64,000 nucleotides of DNA from Microdochium bolleyi (taxonomy: Eukaryota; Ascomycota; Sordariomycetes; Xylariales; Microdochiaceae). Position numbers and translations under genes: made by a program. Under the pieces are notes generated by a model that saw only the letters and a list, made by a program, of their open reading frames with translations, had not been told where the DNA came from and made no database searches. Below are positions 21,038-33,151 of this stretch, piece by piece. Position 1 is the stretch's first letter, and every line of letters starts with the position of its first letter. The stretch spans positions 1-64,000 of the forward strand of contig KQ964270.1 of NCBI GenBank assembly GCA_001566295.1. The letters are read 5' to 3'.

Positions 21038-21923
21038 CAAGTCCGACGGTGCCAGTATCTCAAGCCCAGCAAGTCACAGGCGCGAGGTGGGAAGCGGTTG
21101 TGTGGTGTCGCAGCTACTAATAGAGCTGTGAAATGGTGGTGACTTTATTGTGCATGACGAACTTAAAGATTGGCATCGAGGCAGCGGTCCGCTTCGTGCA
21201 ATGCGATCCACTTATCTTATCGGGATGGTTGAGGGTCGGTCCTGGCAGGCGGAGTGCCGCCACCTTGGGAGCACCGCAGTAACGTCAGCAACGACAAAGG
21301 AGCCAGCTGAGGGAAATCTTAAGACCAAAGCTTTCGGCAGGGCAGAGGAATCATATTTATGTTTCCGGTCGGAAAATCCGAAAATTTGGCTGATGTTGGT
21401 GCTTTCCGTACGATACTTCTTGCACACTGCAGCCGAGGGACGGACGGAGGGAGGATCCCCTTGCGTCTGCCGCTCCTGGCCAATCAACTTACACACTTCT
21501 GGGCACTCATGGGACAATAGCATATGATCAACAACGACGAATAATCGTAAGAGTCTAGGCTGTGACAAAGGAGCTACCAATCTCTTCTTGGACTTACCAG
21601 GACAGGACACGCTGCACATTTCGTCTCGGCACGACTAGGAATATCATTGGTTTCCGGCTCCAGAACTTCAGTGCATTTACGAGCGAAGCTCTATGGACCG
21701 ACAAGACTGCCACTCACTTAGACAGACACGGCACCCCAAGAGTTCCGTCTATCTTTGATCATCACAGACCATTTGCACTCAAAGAAAATAGAGGCATGCT
21801 TCATAACATTTCCTGAGACTGTCCTCCTGGCTGACCGATTATTTCATCACAGCCGTGCTGACACAACTCCAACCCCCGCAAGAAATACACAAGAAAAATA
21901 GTGAGCAACTACAAGTATTTGGC
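21038..21923. other. Intergenic region upstream of qri7
   Basis: Promoter side of qri7 and 3' side of the mucin gene, AT-richer than the flanking genes. Two adjacent GATA motifs are visible as CTTATCTTATC near 21211. No supported gene was seen. Confidence 0.5.
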
Positions 21924-23765
21924 TCACAGCATCATCCACATAGCCGCGACGCTCGCCAGCACCAAGCTGCCGGCGCTCACCGACACGGCCGGAGCAGCGT
22001 TGGCAGGGACGAGGATGAGGCCGCTGCTGGCAGCAGCTGGTGGCACAATGCCGCCGGTACCCGTGGGCAGGATGTTTGGCAAGGCGGCCGGGCCGGTCTG
22101 GGCTCCGCCCGCAGGGACAGTGACGAGACTGCTCGGGAAGGCGAACGGGGGGATGCCAGAGCTCTGGGCCAAGGGAGCCCCAGGGGTCTGCGAGGGAGAC
22201 AGGATGAGCGTCTCGCTGGAAGAGCCGGTGGCGGCCTCTCCGGGAGCGGTGGCTGTGGGCTCTCCGGAGGAGGCAGTCTGCGTCTCTCCGGCAGGAACGG
22301 ACTGGGTCGCCTCGGCAGGAACGGACTGGGTCGCCTCGGCAGTAGGAAGAGTCTGGCTCTCTGCCGAAGAGACAACCGCAGTCTCGCCAGGAGGAGAAGC
22401 GCCGGACTCCTGGGGAGGACTGACGGCGTCGGACGGCTGGACCATCGAGTCCTCTGCAGGCTTGGAAAGTGTGGGGAACACAGGAGGTTCGGGGATCATG
22501 CTGTGGGAAGGCGAGAGCTTTGTGGTTCGAGATGTCAGTAGAGTGCTTCGATAGCGGGGATTTCGTGTTCGGGTAATACTCACAATGGTCGTTGGGCCAG
22601 CCTCGACGCCAGTCGAAGCCGAGGCGGAGGCAGATGCGGATCCAGACTCAGTGGCCGGGACCTCAACAACCTCAGGCGGGCTCGAGATCGAGGCTGAGGT
22701 AGACTCCGTGGTTGAGGCAGATGTGGATTCCGAAACAGAAGAGACTGACGCAGACTCGGTAACGGAGACAGCCTCAGAAACCGACGCAGATGCAGATTCA
22801 GAGGCTGAAGCCGAGCCACCGGGAAGCAGGTGAGCTGGAGGAATCGGCAGCGTGCCGGGCAGGACAGCCGAGGACGTGTGTGCAGCAGGAATCTCGCTCA
22901 TCCTGGCGGGCTCGGGGACCGAGATGGTTGACACTGTGTGGCTTGCAGAAGGGAGCACAAAGGGCGGGAGAGCCGCCGGAGTTGTTTGGACAGGAACCTC
23001 TGCAGCGGGAGGAGCCACGACGTACGTAGGAGGCTGCGATACATGCTCTGAGGATGTGGCGGCCTCCGCAGAAGAAGTGGCAATGTGCTCAGAGGATGCG
23101 GCGGCCTCGGCGGAAGACGTGGCAATGTGCTCAGAGGATGTGACCGCCGCCGCAGGGGGGGTCACGATGTGTGATGGACGTTCGATAACGACATGGGCAG
23201 GAGGAACGACACCGTGTGCCGGGGGGGCGGCTTCGTGCGCCGGAGGAGGAGTGGCCTTGGCGGGAGGAGGAGCAACAATGTGCTCGCTGGTGGTCGTCTG
23301 CTCGGCCTCCTTGGTGGTGGTCTCGGTGGGCTTCTCTGCCTTCGAAGTGGTAGTCTCGGTTTCCCGCTCAGGTGCCGCAGGTCGCTCTGGCTTCTCTGGC
23401 TTCTCAACGACCTCGGGCTCCTCCGGCCGCTCATCCTGATCAGGCTTCTCTGGCTTTTGGGGCTTCTCAACCACCTCAGGCTTCTCGGGTTTCTCAGGCT
23501 TCTCAACCGCTTCGGGCTTCTCGGTCTTCTTAGGCTTATCGACGGCGATGGGCTCAGAAGGCTTGACAACAGGCGTGACATCCGCAACCGGCACGACCTC
23601 TTCGGCACCCTTGCCGCCAGAGAGGATCTCCTCCCCACGAGCCACCTCGTTCATGATCTTGGCCTTGCGTGTCGAGTGGGTGTGGGCCCTGCGGGCAGGA
23701 GCGGCGGCGGCCAGCGACATGGTGCCGAGCAGTGCAAGCACCACGGATGACTGTGAGACCTTCAT
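21924..23765 (-). CDS. Mucin-like GPI-anchored cell-wall protein with KPE and SSEHIATSSAEAA repeats
   Basis: The product begins with a strong signal peptide (MKVSQSSVVLALLGTMSLAAAA) and ends with a hydrophobic tail (AGSLVLASVAAMWMML), the layout of a GPI-anchored wall protein. The N-terminal third carries Lys-Pro-Glu units (EKPEKPEKPE, EKPQKPEKPD, EKPEKPERP). The middle has three near-copies of SSEHIATSSAEAA. The rest is Ser/Thr/Pro/Ala-rich and probably heavily O-mannosylated. The frame is open throughout (613 aa), but bases 22518-22583 look like a 66-bp intron: donor GTGAGT, CTGAC branch site, AAG acceptor. Splicing removes 22 basic residues and leaves 591. No enzymatic domain was seen. The minus-strand leader (23766 to about 24180) is strongly pyrimidine-rich, as in highly expressed fungal genes. 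Confidence 0.88.
   Translation of the reverse strand: MKVSQSSVVLALLGTMSLAAAAPARRAHTHSTRKAKIMNEVARGEEILSGGKGAEEVVPVADVTPVVKPSEPIAVDKPKKTEKPEAVEKPEKPEKPEVVEKPQKPEKPDQDERPEEPEVVEKPEKPERPAAPERETETTTSKAEKPTETTTKEAEQTTTSEHIVAPPPAKATPPPAHEAAPPAHGVVPPAHVVIERPSHIVTPPAAAVTSSEHIATSSAEAAASSEHIATSSAEAATSSEHVSQPPTYVVAPPAAEVPVQTTPAALPPFVLPSASHTVSTISVPEPARMSEIPAAHTSSAVLPGTLPIPPAHLLPGGSASASESASASVSEAVSVTESASVSSVSESTSASTTESTSASISSPPEVVEVPATESGSASASASASTGVEAGPTTIVSITRTRNPRYRSTLLTSRTTKLSPSHSMIPEPPVFPTLSKPAEDSMVQPSDAVSPPQESGASPPGETAVVSSAESQTLPTAEATQSVPAEATQSVPAGETQTASSGEPTATAPGEAATGSSSETLILSPSQTPGAPLAQSSGIPPFAFPSSLVTVPAGGAQTGPAALPNILPTGTGGIVPPAAASSGLILVPANAAPAVSVSAGSLVLASVAAMWMML
22518..22583 (-). other. Probable in-frame intron (66 bp, multiple of three) in the mucin gene
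   Basis: On the minus strand the segment reads GTGAGT at the 5' end, has CTGAC before the 3' end and finishes with AAG. The residues it would encode (RTRNPRYRST) are unlike the acidic, Ser-rich surroundings, which argues that it is intronic. Because its length divides by three and it has no stop, retention would still give a full protein. Confidence 0.7.
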
Positions 23766-25754
23766 CTTTGCTGAGAGGATAACAGTGCACGATTGTGTAT
23801 GTGTTGGCGAAGTTGCTGTATTTTTCCAGGTCCGGGAATGGAGAAGGCGATATTAGACGGGCTTGAGGATGTAGATCGGGCTGGATCTGATAGAATTGGC
23901 GATATTGTCGGCTCGCAGAGCTCGGAAGGGTGTTCGAACGTTACAAAGATCGTAGTGTGGTGAAGAAGGGAGCCGGACACGAAAGAAGTAAAGTAAAGTT
24001 TGACGTATTGACTGATCAACAGTACCGAAAGAACAGAGCTGGCCAGCAGGCGGGTTGTCGTAAAGAAAAGGGTTGAAGAAACGAAGACCGAACAACGGAC
24101 AATGAATGGACGGAAACTGATGGTCAGTAGTCTAGAGAAGGAAAGGAAGAAGAAAACATCCAGAAGGAGAAAAGGAAACGAGTGAAGTGATATTAGAAGG
24201 GTGTCCGCCTCGCCTGGCCCCCGGCACACAGTCACGACCAAGGAGCCTGGCCGGGTCCCTGTGCCGGGAAACAAAAAAAACCACAGCTCCATAACACGAT
24301 ACCACACCCCGTCCATGGCTACCGGCACGACATTGAAGATTGAACGAATCGACAACGGCCCATGGCCGGACGATGGGGTCGGAGCCCCTGCGCCAGCAGC
24401 CCCGTCCGGGCCCCCGTTGTTGTCGGGCAGGGCTGGGCGTTGTCAGAGCAGGCACCCAAGGGCACCCAAGGGCACGGCAAAGCGGCTGAGCAGAGCCTCG
24501 GGTGGTGGCCCTGATAGGTAGCTGGGATGAAGCTTGGACGCCGAGACTCCTGACCGCCGCCGGAAGGGTGTCGCTTCCGTGCACATCTGAAGCGACTGCC
24601 CCATGCGGCCAGGGCGGGATGGCTGAATTAAGGTGTGATGCGGGCCAGGGTGAGGATGTCGAGGTCATTGGCCTTGTGCATGGCTTGCATGCACAGTAGT
24701 AGTCGTCCCCCTGGCCACGTTTCGAGGCCAGGACGCCCAGCGCCACGGGGGCGGCGGCCAACGGTCGATCACGCCCCAAGTGAGATGAGCCTTGTGAGGT
24801 TCCGCAGTGCGGCTCCGATCTCAAGGTTTGACAGGGGTGCATGCACCGTGGCATGTCGTGGTATCGACAAGGCAGCCATGCTCCAGGTCACTGCGGGAGA
24901 CGGACAGCAAGATCTCGCGGAAGCGCCGGCGGCGTGGGACTGCATGTCTGTTGGTGGACATGTGGTTGCGAGAGCTGTTGTGTCGGTCACGGTGCATCTA
25001 TGGGGACCTACTTACTTGATGCTGGGCGAGGTGCAGGACCGAGGCAATCTCGCAGCAGCGATGCTGAGCTGGCTGTCTGTCCGTCGTCCCAACTCGATGC
25101 CCCGTCCCCCAACGCTCCTGCCATCTCCGCCTGTGGGGGATCTCCTTGCGACTTGCGACCCCCTGCTTGCGGCTCTCGGGGGCTGAGACAAGGAGGCGCT
25201 GCTCTGCAACTCCAACGTCTCCAGACACAGTTTCACACCCTGGTCGTGTCCCCTGCGATGGGAGCCGCCATCGTCGGAGCCTCCTTGAGCATCAGCCATC
25301 GATTCACGCTTGTTGTTGGGTCCTCTCAACGTCATCAGAACTTCCTCTTCTCGTGGAAGCCGTCGGCAATACCTACCTCAACACCCCGACACCCCTGACG
25401 GCTCGGAGAAGCGGCATGCATGCCCTCTTTCTTTCCACATGGATCGTCTAGACGCTGCCGTTCAAACTGGCAAAACGTCACCACAGAAAACACACATGAT
25501 CTGCTTGGCAACACAGTCACCCAAGGCCAAGAGTTTCACGTCGTCTGTTTGTTCCCCAATGTATGCACCTCCGAACCAAGCTGGAGGGCTCGTTTCTCTC
25601 ATGATCAATCGCATTATCAATGTCATTCTTAGCCTCCAAGAAAAGTAAACCCAGGTCTTGCTCCAAATCGCGCCACTGCCCAGCCGCCCGGGGATTGGCC
25701 CTCACCCTATGATACAACCATCGAGTCTCACCGTAGACCATCAAAGAAGGTTTC
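23766..25754. other. Intergenic region upstream of the mucin gene
   Basis: About 2 kb. The part nearest the mucin gene is its pyrimidine-rich leader. A 10-bp direct repeat, GGCACCCAAG, occurs twice at 24451-24470. The ORFs here are biased and mutually overlapping, and none is supported. Confidence 0.5.
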
Positions 25755-28052
25755 CTACATGTCCATCTCCGTGCCCAGGTCGAGATCAGCCCCCAGGTCG
25801 CCAGGCGTATCGCCATACCCGGCCAGCGCGTCCCCGGCAGTGTCCAGGTCACCTAGTGATCCAAAGTCCACAAAGTCGTTCGTGGTGGATGCGCCAGCAG
25901 GCGTGCCCACAGCAGAGGCCTGCTTGCTCGATGTGTTGGTCGCTGGTGCGGCCTTGGACGGGTCGCTACCGCCATCGTAAGCCATGCCCGCGCCCACGCC
26001 CACGCTGTTGCTGCTACCGGGAGTCACTCCGTCCTTGGGTACCACCACCCAGTCGCCAGATCCAGAGCCTCCGTCGGGCAGACTACCGCCAGGGGCCTCG
26101 TGGGATTTGGCTGTTTCCGTGTCCCCCATCTTGATATCGGCATTCTCCATGTGGCTGGCCTGTTGTGATTGCGCTTGTGGTGATGCGACGTGAACTGGTG
26201 TGGCAGCGTGTGACTGCGCCGCAGACAGGTGAGCCTGCGGTGTGGGGAAATTGTTGTTAGGTGTCGAAGTCGAGGACATGCCTGTGTACATCTGGTCCAA
26301 GAGGCCAGCAGCCGTGCCGCCCATATCAATGTCTGAGTCGCCAATCATGATGCCGCTGTGGTTTGAACCGGCTTGTGAGGGCTGCGGCGACATGCCACTG
26401 CTCCCATTGGCTCCAGCCGCAGCACCAGCCGGCGCCTCGATGGAAGCAGTAGCCACGGGCTCGGGCTCGGGCTCGGGGATGGGCTCGGGCGCGGGCTCCT
26501 GGTAGCCGCCTTCCTGGATCCTGCGTAGCTCGATCACTGCTTCCGCGTGGCGGCCCAGCTGGGATTCCACGTTGGCAATAATCTGGTCAACCGTCTCGGA
26601 GGACTTGGCGTGCCACCGACCAGATCCATCAGCGCTCTCGTCAGGACGACCCTCGAGGTTGAATCCATCTCTACTCGCGTCGTCGATAGCTTGGCGAAGC
26701 TTCTTCTCCGAGGCTGTGAGGACTGAGTTCTTCTTGAACTTGCGCAGCTTCATCTCGTGCTCGGCCTTTATCTTCTCGATTTCAGAATTGGTAGCAGAAA
26801 TCCGGTCATTGACCCGCTTGCGGAACTCCTCGGCCTGCTCAGGCTCAAGGCGTGTCTTTGGCGCGGCCGTCGAGGGCTGCAACAAGGTCTTGTAGTCCTG
26901 AGGGTCAAAGATGCCCTCCGTCAAACCCGACAGCTCTCCCTTCAGCCCGAGGCCGATGTCAGCAAAACCAATTTGTCCCATGCTGTACGGGGAAGAGAGA
27001 ATCTCCTCCATCCACTCATGGTTCTGGCGATATCGGTGTAGGCTGATCTCTCTCGGGGTAAGGTGATCGAACATGTCGCCCCGAGACGTGTCCTCGTCAT
27101 CGTCGTATGCACTATCCTGGTGGGCGAGTGCGCCCATTGGTGGCGCGCCTTGGGCATGTGCAGCCTGAGATGTCCTGGCTCGTTTCGATGGCGGGCCACT
27201 CGCGGACGGAGGTTGGCTGGGATAGGCCATAGACTGGGGCACTCGGTTGCCAGCATAAACCGGTTGTCTCTGCGCTTCTCTCGGCCAACCAATCTGTGGC
27301 CAGTTGGGACGGTCTCCCAAGATAAATTCCTTGCGCTGGATCTGCCCGCACCTGTGCAGATAGCTGCGGGTCTCGTGGATCTGCTGTGTCCGGGCATCTC
27401 GGGGCAGCTGGCTGGCATGGATGCGGTCATTTGGCTCATTGGGGCCATAGTGGACGATCCAGAGGCTCGGGTCGACTTGCGGCGCGTTCGGGTTGGGGAC
27501 ATTCGGCGGGATCAGTCGGAATCGTCGACGAGAGTGCATGGCATACTGCTCGCCGAACGCAAAGCCAGTCTTCTGCAGATACATCTCGAGAATCTGTGCC
27601 GAGCTGTCAGTATGTATTCTGTAGAGCAGTAACGGATAGCGCCTCTTGATGAAAGTCCAGCGTGGATTTCGGGTCAGAACTTACAACGCCATTCCCGACT
27701 TCCTGCTGGTAGTAGGTCTCTTGTGGTGGCCAGACGTAACCATCACTGGCGAATTGGACGTTCATCTGCTGCAGAGGCTGCCAGGTGAGGAATATCGAGC
27801 CATTCTCGGGCTTGTCAAGATATGTCCAGTAGAACGGAGCCGTGTCGCGAGCAATCTTAGGAGCTTGAATCAACAACGATGTCACTTCGTTCGGTTGGAT
27901 GGTCGCCTTGACGGGGTATCGGTACGTCGAGACGAGGTGAACATGAGGCAGCTAGGTCGTGTTAGCACCGCGTGAATTTGCACAAGGACAGCGTCGCCAG
28001 AGGGTCCAGAACGTACAAGGTCTCTGTTCACCCCAAAGCTGGGGTCGGCCAT
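25755..28052 (-). CDS. ssr4: SWI/SNF and RSC complex subunit Ssr4-like protein
   Basis: Resembles the fungal Ssr4 family (DUF1750), a subunit shared by the SWI/SNF and RSC chromatin remodellers in fission yeast. Exons are 28052-28017, 27951-27685 and 27593-25755; introns 27952-28016 and 27594-27684; product 713 aa. The folded N-terminal domain spans roughly residues 13-250: LPHVHLVSTYRYPVKATIQP, PFYWTYLDKPENGSIFLTWQ, VGNGVILEMYLQKTGFAFGE, and the RHCGQIQRKEFILGDRP-type region. A middle block (DHLTPREISLHRYRQNHEWMEEI) follows, then a charged coiled coil (EQAEEFRKRVNDRISATNSE). The last 270 residues are low-complexity and acidic, ending DLDLGTEMDM. The ATG at 28052 is used; another in-frame ATG at 28061 would add three residues. 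Nuclear localisation is inferred from the family. Confidence 0.9.
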
Positions 28053-28675
28053 TTGCGACATCGCCGAAATCGAGGCCCGGACGGTGTCGCGTCGGGCTTT
28101 TAAGTGCGAACTTGTGGTATCTGACTGAGGCTGATGCGTCAATCGCGCGCAATGCGGAGTTGCAAGACGTGTGCCAAGTGTGGGCGGCCGATGCGCATCG
28201 ATGCGATGATTGCAGCAGCGCGGACGAAGCCAAAAGTTGCAGGATGCTGAGTGGTCGCGAATCTCGCGACACGTCCCGGACGGGCGCCAGCTTGGTGGTG
28301 GATGTGGGTCTCACCATGCCAGGCACGGTGGGTCTTTGAGCAGAATGCTGCGCCACACCTGGAGGCTTGCGTGGCTGGTCCAACGCATAGTGCGCTTAGT
28401 CAGACAGTCAGCCAAGTCTGCTCCAGTCTCGATCAGTTCAACCAGGGCTTGCCTTCGCCTTGCATCAAGCAGAACGCACTCCAGTCTCATCTAGAATTTG
28501 CACATTGAATGTGTGGACAAGTGTAGTCATCAAAGCATTCGCATTTCATTCCATATCTATAATACCCGGTACCGTCGTGCCGTTCAATACGTCAGTCTTT
28601 AGCTCGTGAGCTTCTGGCACGCGCGAGGCGACAATGTCCACCCTATGCACAACTCCTCATTATTGAATCGTCACT
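28053..28675. other. Intergenic region between ssr4 and gnd1
   Basis: Promoter of ssr4 on the left and 3' flank of the 6-phosphogluconate dehydrogenase gene on the right. No supported feature was seen. Confidence 0.6.
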
Positions 28676-30765
28676 CTAAGCCTGGTACGTCGAAGCAGAG
28701 ACGTTGCCGCCACGTCCAGTCCAGTTGACGTGGGTGTAGGCACCCTCCTTGTACTTGTCGTTGGCGAACTCGGGCTTGATCTGGAAGGTGTGGGCACCGA
28801 AGTAGTCACGCTGGGCCTGCAGCAGGTTGGCGGGCAGGTCCTTGGTGCGGTAGCCGTCGAACCACGACAGAGCAGTGGAGAAGGCGGGAGTCGGGATACC
28901 AAGCTGGGCAGTCTTGGCAATGACCTCTCTCCAGCCAGGCTGCGCCTTGTGGATGGCTTTGTTGAAGAAGTCGTCGAACAGAAGGTTCTTGAGGTCGGGG
29001 TTGCTGCGGTAGGCCGCGGTGATGTCCTTGAGGAACACAGAGCGGATAATGCAGCCGCCTCTCCACATAAGGGCGATGGAGGGCTTGTTGAGCTTCCAGT
29101 TGTACTCGCGGGCAGCCTACACGATCGCAGTTGTCAGTACATGTATCGGTGATTGTCATTGGACTTGCCGCTTCACGGAACATTGCGGATTCCACTTACC
29201 TCCTGCATAAGCATGAAGCCCTGGGCGTAGGAGATGATCTTGGAGGCGTACAGGGCCTGCTCAAGGTCCTCGAGGAACTGCTCACGGTCACCCTCAAACT
29301 TGGTGACGCGGCTAACGAACTCGAGCTTGGTGGAGGCCTCGGCACGCTCAGACTTGATGGAAGACAAGCAGCGAGCGAGGACGGCCTCGGCGATCAGGGT
29401 AACGGGCATGCCGAGGTCAAGCGCGTTGATGGCAGTCCACTTGCCGGTGCCCTTCTGGCCAGCCTGGTCGAGGATCTTCTCAACGAGAGGGGTTCCGTCG
29501 TCGTCGTTGAAGTACATGATGTCGCGAGTAATCTCGATGAGGAAAGAGTCCAAAACACCCTTGTTCCACTTGGCGAAGACATCGCCAATCTCCTTGCCGC
29601 TCATGCCAAGGCCGCGCTTCATGATATCGTAGGCCTAAAGCTGGAGTGGTTAGCAAAGCCGTGCCTGAACTACAACTTCAAGAGCGCGTAGCGCGTAGAC
29701 TAACCTCGCAGATGAGCTGCATGTCACCGTACTCAATACCGTTGTGGACCATCTTGACGTAGTGGCCAGCACCCTCGTCACCAACCCACTCGCAGCAAGG
29801 CTCGTTGTCGCTCTTGGCCGAGATGCTCTGGAAGATGTCCTTGATGTGAGGCCAGGCAGCCTCGTCACCACCGGGCATGATGGAAGGGCCGTAGCGGGCA
29901 CCCTCCTCACCACCAGAGACACCGGAGCCAACGAAGCGGAGGCCCTTGGTCTTGAGGTACTGGGTGCGGCGGTTCGAGTCGGGGTAGTGGGAGTTGCCAC
30001 CATCGATGATGATGTCGCCCTGCTCAAGGAGGGGCAGCAGTCTCTCGATCCAGTCGTCGACAGCCTTGCCAGCCTGGACAAGGAGCATAATACGGCGAGG
30101 AGACTTGAGGCTAGCAACAAACTCCTTGTCGTCGTGGGCACCGACAATGGACTTGCCCTTAGCCTCGTTCTCGAGGAAGTGGTCGACCTTGGAAACAGTT
30201 CGGTTGTAGGCAGTGATGGTGAAGCCGTTGTCAGCCATGTTGAGAATCAGGTTCTGTCCCCTACAGGTGGAAAGCGTTAGAGCTGCCTAGACGAAGCGAG
30301 GCCTCAATGTGGGAGGTCATTTTGGGGAAGGGCGACTTACATGACAGCCAGGCCGATGAGGCCGAGGTCGGAACTTTGGCAAAAGTTAGCATTCTACTTG
30401 CAAAAGGACTCGGAGCTGAAAGTGCTGGTCGAAGCGGCTGGGTGTGTCTGTGAGGAAGAAGTGCTTGGAGGCAGGCGGGGGCTTCACGTTGGTGCTCGCG
30501 TTGGGCCTCCTCCGCCGAGGACGGAGTTGGTGATGTTCTTCAGACGAGCGCTGGTGATCCATTGAGGCAGTTCAGTGAGACTTTGACCTCGGAGGATAGC
30601 ATGGAGCCAGCCAGAGAAATGCTGGGTAGCTCGCTGGGCAGCATGGGCAAGACGAGGTTTGAAGGGCAGGGAGCACGACGTAACCACGACGCGCAGGCGG
30701 GCAGATCGGATGCCCGCACTGAGGGGTTTAGAGGGGTAGCGGGCGACTTACACAGCTCCAGACAT
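28676..30765 (-). CDS. gnd1: 6-phosphogluconate dehydrogenase, decarboxylating
   Basis: Oxidises 6-phosphogluconate to ribulose 5-phosphate, giving NADPH in the pentose phosphate pathway. Five coding exons: 30765-30752 (14 nt), 30373-30341 (33 nt), 30260-29705, 29634-29200 and 29116-28676. Introns are 30374-30751, 30261-30340, 29635-29704 and 29117-29199. The product of 492 aa is the family's usual length. The NADP-binding fold is rebuilt only across the tiny exons: [18 protein letters not shown], then YNRT. Further motifs are [38 protein letters not shown], the catalytic [34 protein letters not shown] and [10 protein letters not shown]. The tail [17 protein letters not shown] closes the substrate site. 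The 378-bp first intron follows only 14 coding bases. Confidence 0.96.
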
Positions 30766-33151
30766 GATGGGCGAGTGGATGTTCGAGCACGAGAGGTCAA
30801 GTCGGTAGGGGAAGGTGCTGGTGCGACGCAGTCGACGAGGAATCCAGCAGTCAATACTGGATGGCGAAGTGCGAAGAGAGTTGGGGAGGTTGAGGGGTGG
30901 AAAGGCGCTCGGCGATGGGCGGGATGCGCGCGGATGTGCATTTGTATGCTCGATGGAGCCCCTTCCGTCACCTTGCCAATCCACCCGTTCACCACCATCC
31001 ACACGCACCCCCCCCCCTCCCGAAATTTTTGGAGGGGCACCCACAGCCGCCCGCCTGTCGCATCTCCAAGTGCAACATCCCGGGCGTCCTACGGCGCACC
31101 CGGCCGGACCAAGGCGCCTGCCGCTCCGCCTGGCCATTGATCTGCTGGTAGAGCTCAAACGCAGCTTCCTGGCACCGGCCCAGCATGAGCATACTGCACT
31201 CCCGTCTGGGGAGCGCAGGAACCAGGAGAAGGTATGCTCATCGGGGTCCGGGCACGATACATGCACTGTTTGAGCCTTTCCCGGACGTCCCGTCGAAGAA
31301 AAGCTGTTCCAACGTTAGGTGCAATACCCAGTGGCCCCAGATGATGCGAATGACCTCATCCGCCACGGGGTTACCCACAACTTACAGCTACACTTCACGG
31401 CTAAAAGCTAGATCATGGCCAGGCGGTTCTGCACTCTTCTCCCAAGAGTTCTCGCCTCGTAATATCGTGCCGCCAGAGGACGCTTGAGCAGGATACTAGC
31501 TTGCATCGCCGAAGGTTCCAGCTCTTCGGCGTGCTCAGCTGAAGCAACTCCAATTTGAGGTCACGGCGAAAGAGAGCTCCGATGTTCTCCACTCTGGTCG
31601 TGCATCACTCGCGTTTCGTAAGCCCGACCAGCATCCCTGCAGGGGGCTGACCAAGCGGCCTTTCTTTCCCAGAGCTCAGTCATGGTGGGCCGATAAAGCT
31701 CGGTCGTCAACGGCGTCTCCAAAACGCGGCCCGATTCGAGACACGATGTTCAAAGCTGTGGCTATTCACCTAGTAGTATCTTAGGTATGCAGAGAATTGT
31801 TTGGACGGGGCTTCGACACACAAAACTTCGCAGGGCTAATCTAATGGCCGAGCGGCGCTCGATTCTGTTGGCTGGGAGAGTCAATTTTTGGGTAAACTCC
31901 GCCTAACAATGTCCGCGGGATTATATGTACCGATACCGGTTGAGCCACGAGCAGCTCCGCCGAGAATTGCGAGGCGTCTCTTAGCCCGCCCAGCAACGAG
32001 GATCTCGCTCCACCCAGGCACCGTCTGTATGTACCAACATTATCTCCCAACGTGTGTCAAGCCAGGGTGACCCCCACGGGATATCATGGTAACTAAGAGC
32101 TCGTCCAGCGTGTTGACAACACTGACTGTGGCTCATGGCTCACTCCATGAGAGGGTCTCCGAGGAGCACAATACCTACAGGACCTCCTTTAGGTAACTCC
32201 AGTCAAGCTTTACTGAGCATCGGCATGACTTCCTTGCACAAGGCGACGTTAGCAAGCAATGCATGATGAGCGGTTCTGCCGGGCCGGTGCTGGCCATAGT
32301 GTTGCGTCTCCAGGCTGGTTCTGTTTGTGATATACTGCCGGCCGACGGACCGTGAGACGGGATTACATTCAGACGAACCATGTATTTGGGCTGTGCAGGC
32401 GATTTAAAAGACCGCCTCAAGCAACGCCAGTTCCAGGTCCCACGACACTACACATGACAAGTCGGCGTGGTCGCAAGGCCGCAGTTGTCTGAGCGTGGAT
32501 TTGTGCGGACTCCCTGCCCTTCGACACCGATTTCCTTCTCATCGTCGCAGTGCATGGTTCTGGACGACAACTTCTTGGGCAATGCAAGGCAAGCGCATCT
32601 CTGAGTTGAGTAATTTATGGGCAAGTAGAGAGAAAACCGCGCTCAAGTCTACGCCTACAAAGACCAGGAACTTTCAAGACGAGGAAATCAGATAGTATGC
32701 CACGTCAATGCAGAGGCAAAGATGTGTCAGCTCATTGAAAAAGAGGCTCTGCCACCGCCGATGTGCAGTACCTAATTAAGGGACGCCCACAACTTCCAAG
32801 GTTCACTAGGCCACAGACTTGAAAGTGAGGAGTGCCGTCTTACATAATCGAGATGCCATCCACCCAACTTCGATAAGATAAGGCACCAGTTTCGAGAATC
32901 GTCGAAGGACGCCAACCTTAACACTGTCCGCGGCTGATCCCGAGGTCGTCGTCAGCCATCAACTCTCACCAGCATCTCAGATCTAGGCCTCGCACCTCCC
33001 ACCACAAACTCTTGACACCAAAGGTCTTCTGCCTCCTCGGGACAGCGACCTTGAACATCCAGCGCACGCACATTTGTTGTCGCAAGCAGGCCCAATAGGT
33101 ACGTGCTGAGAGCAAGAACACAAATCACCTGTGACGCGCAGCACGTTCATC
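30766..33151. other. Intergenic region between divergent gnd1 and the RRM protein gene
   Basis: About 2.4 kb. There is a C-run near 31010-31020 and a comparatively AT-rich stretch from 31700 to 32900. Short ORFs are scattered and unsupported. Both genes' promoters must lie here, and no clear core element was seen. Confidence 0.5.
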
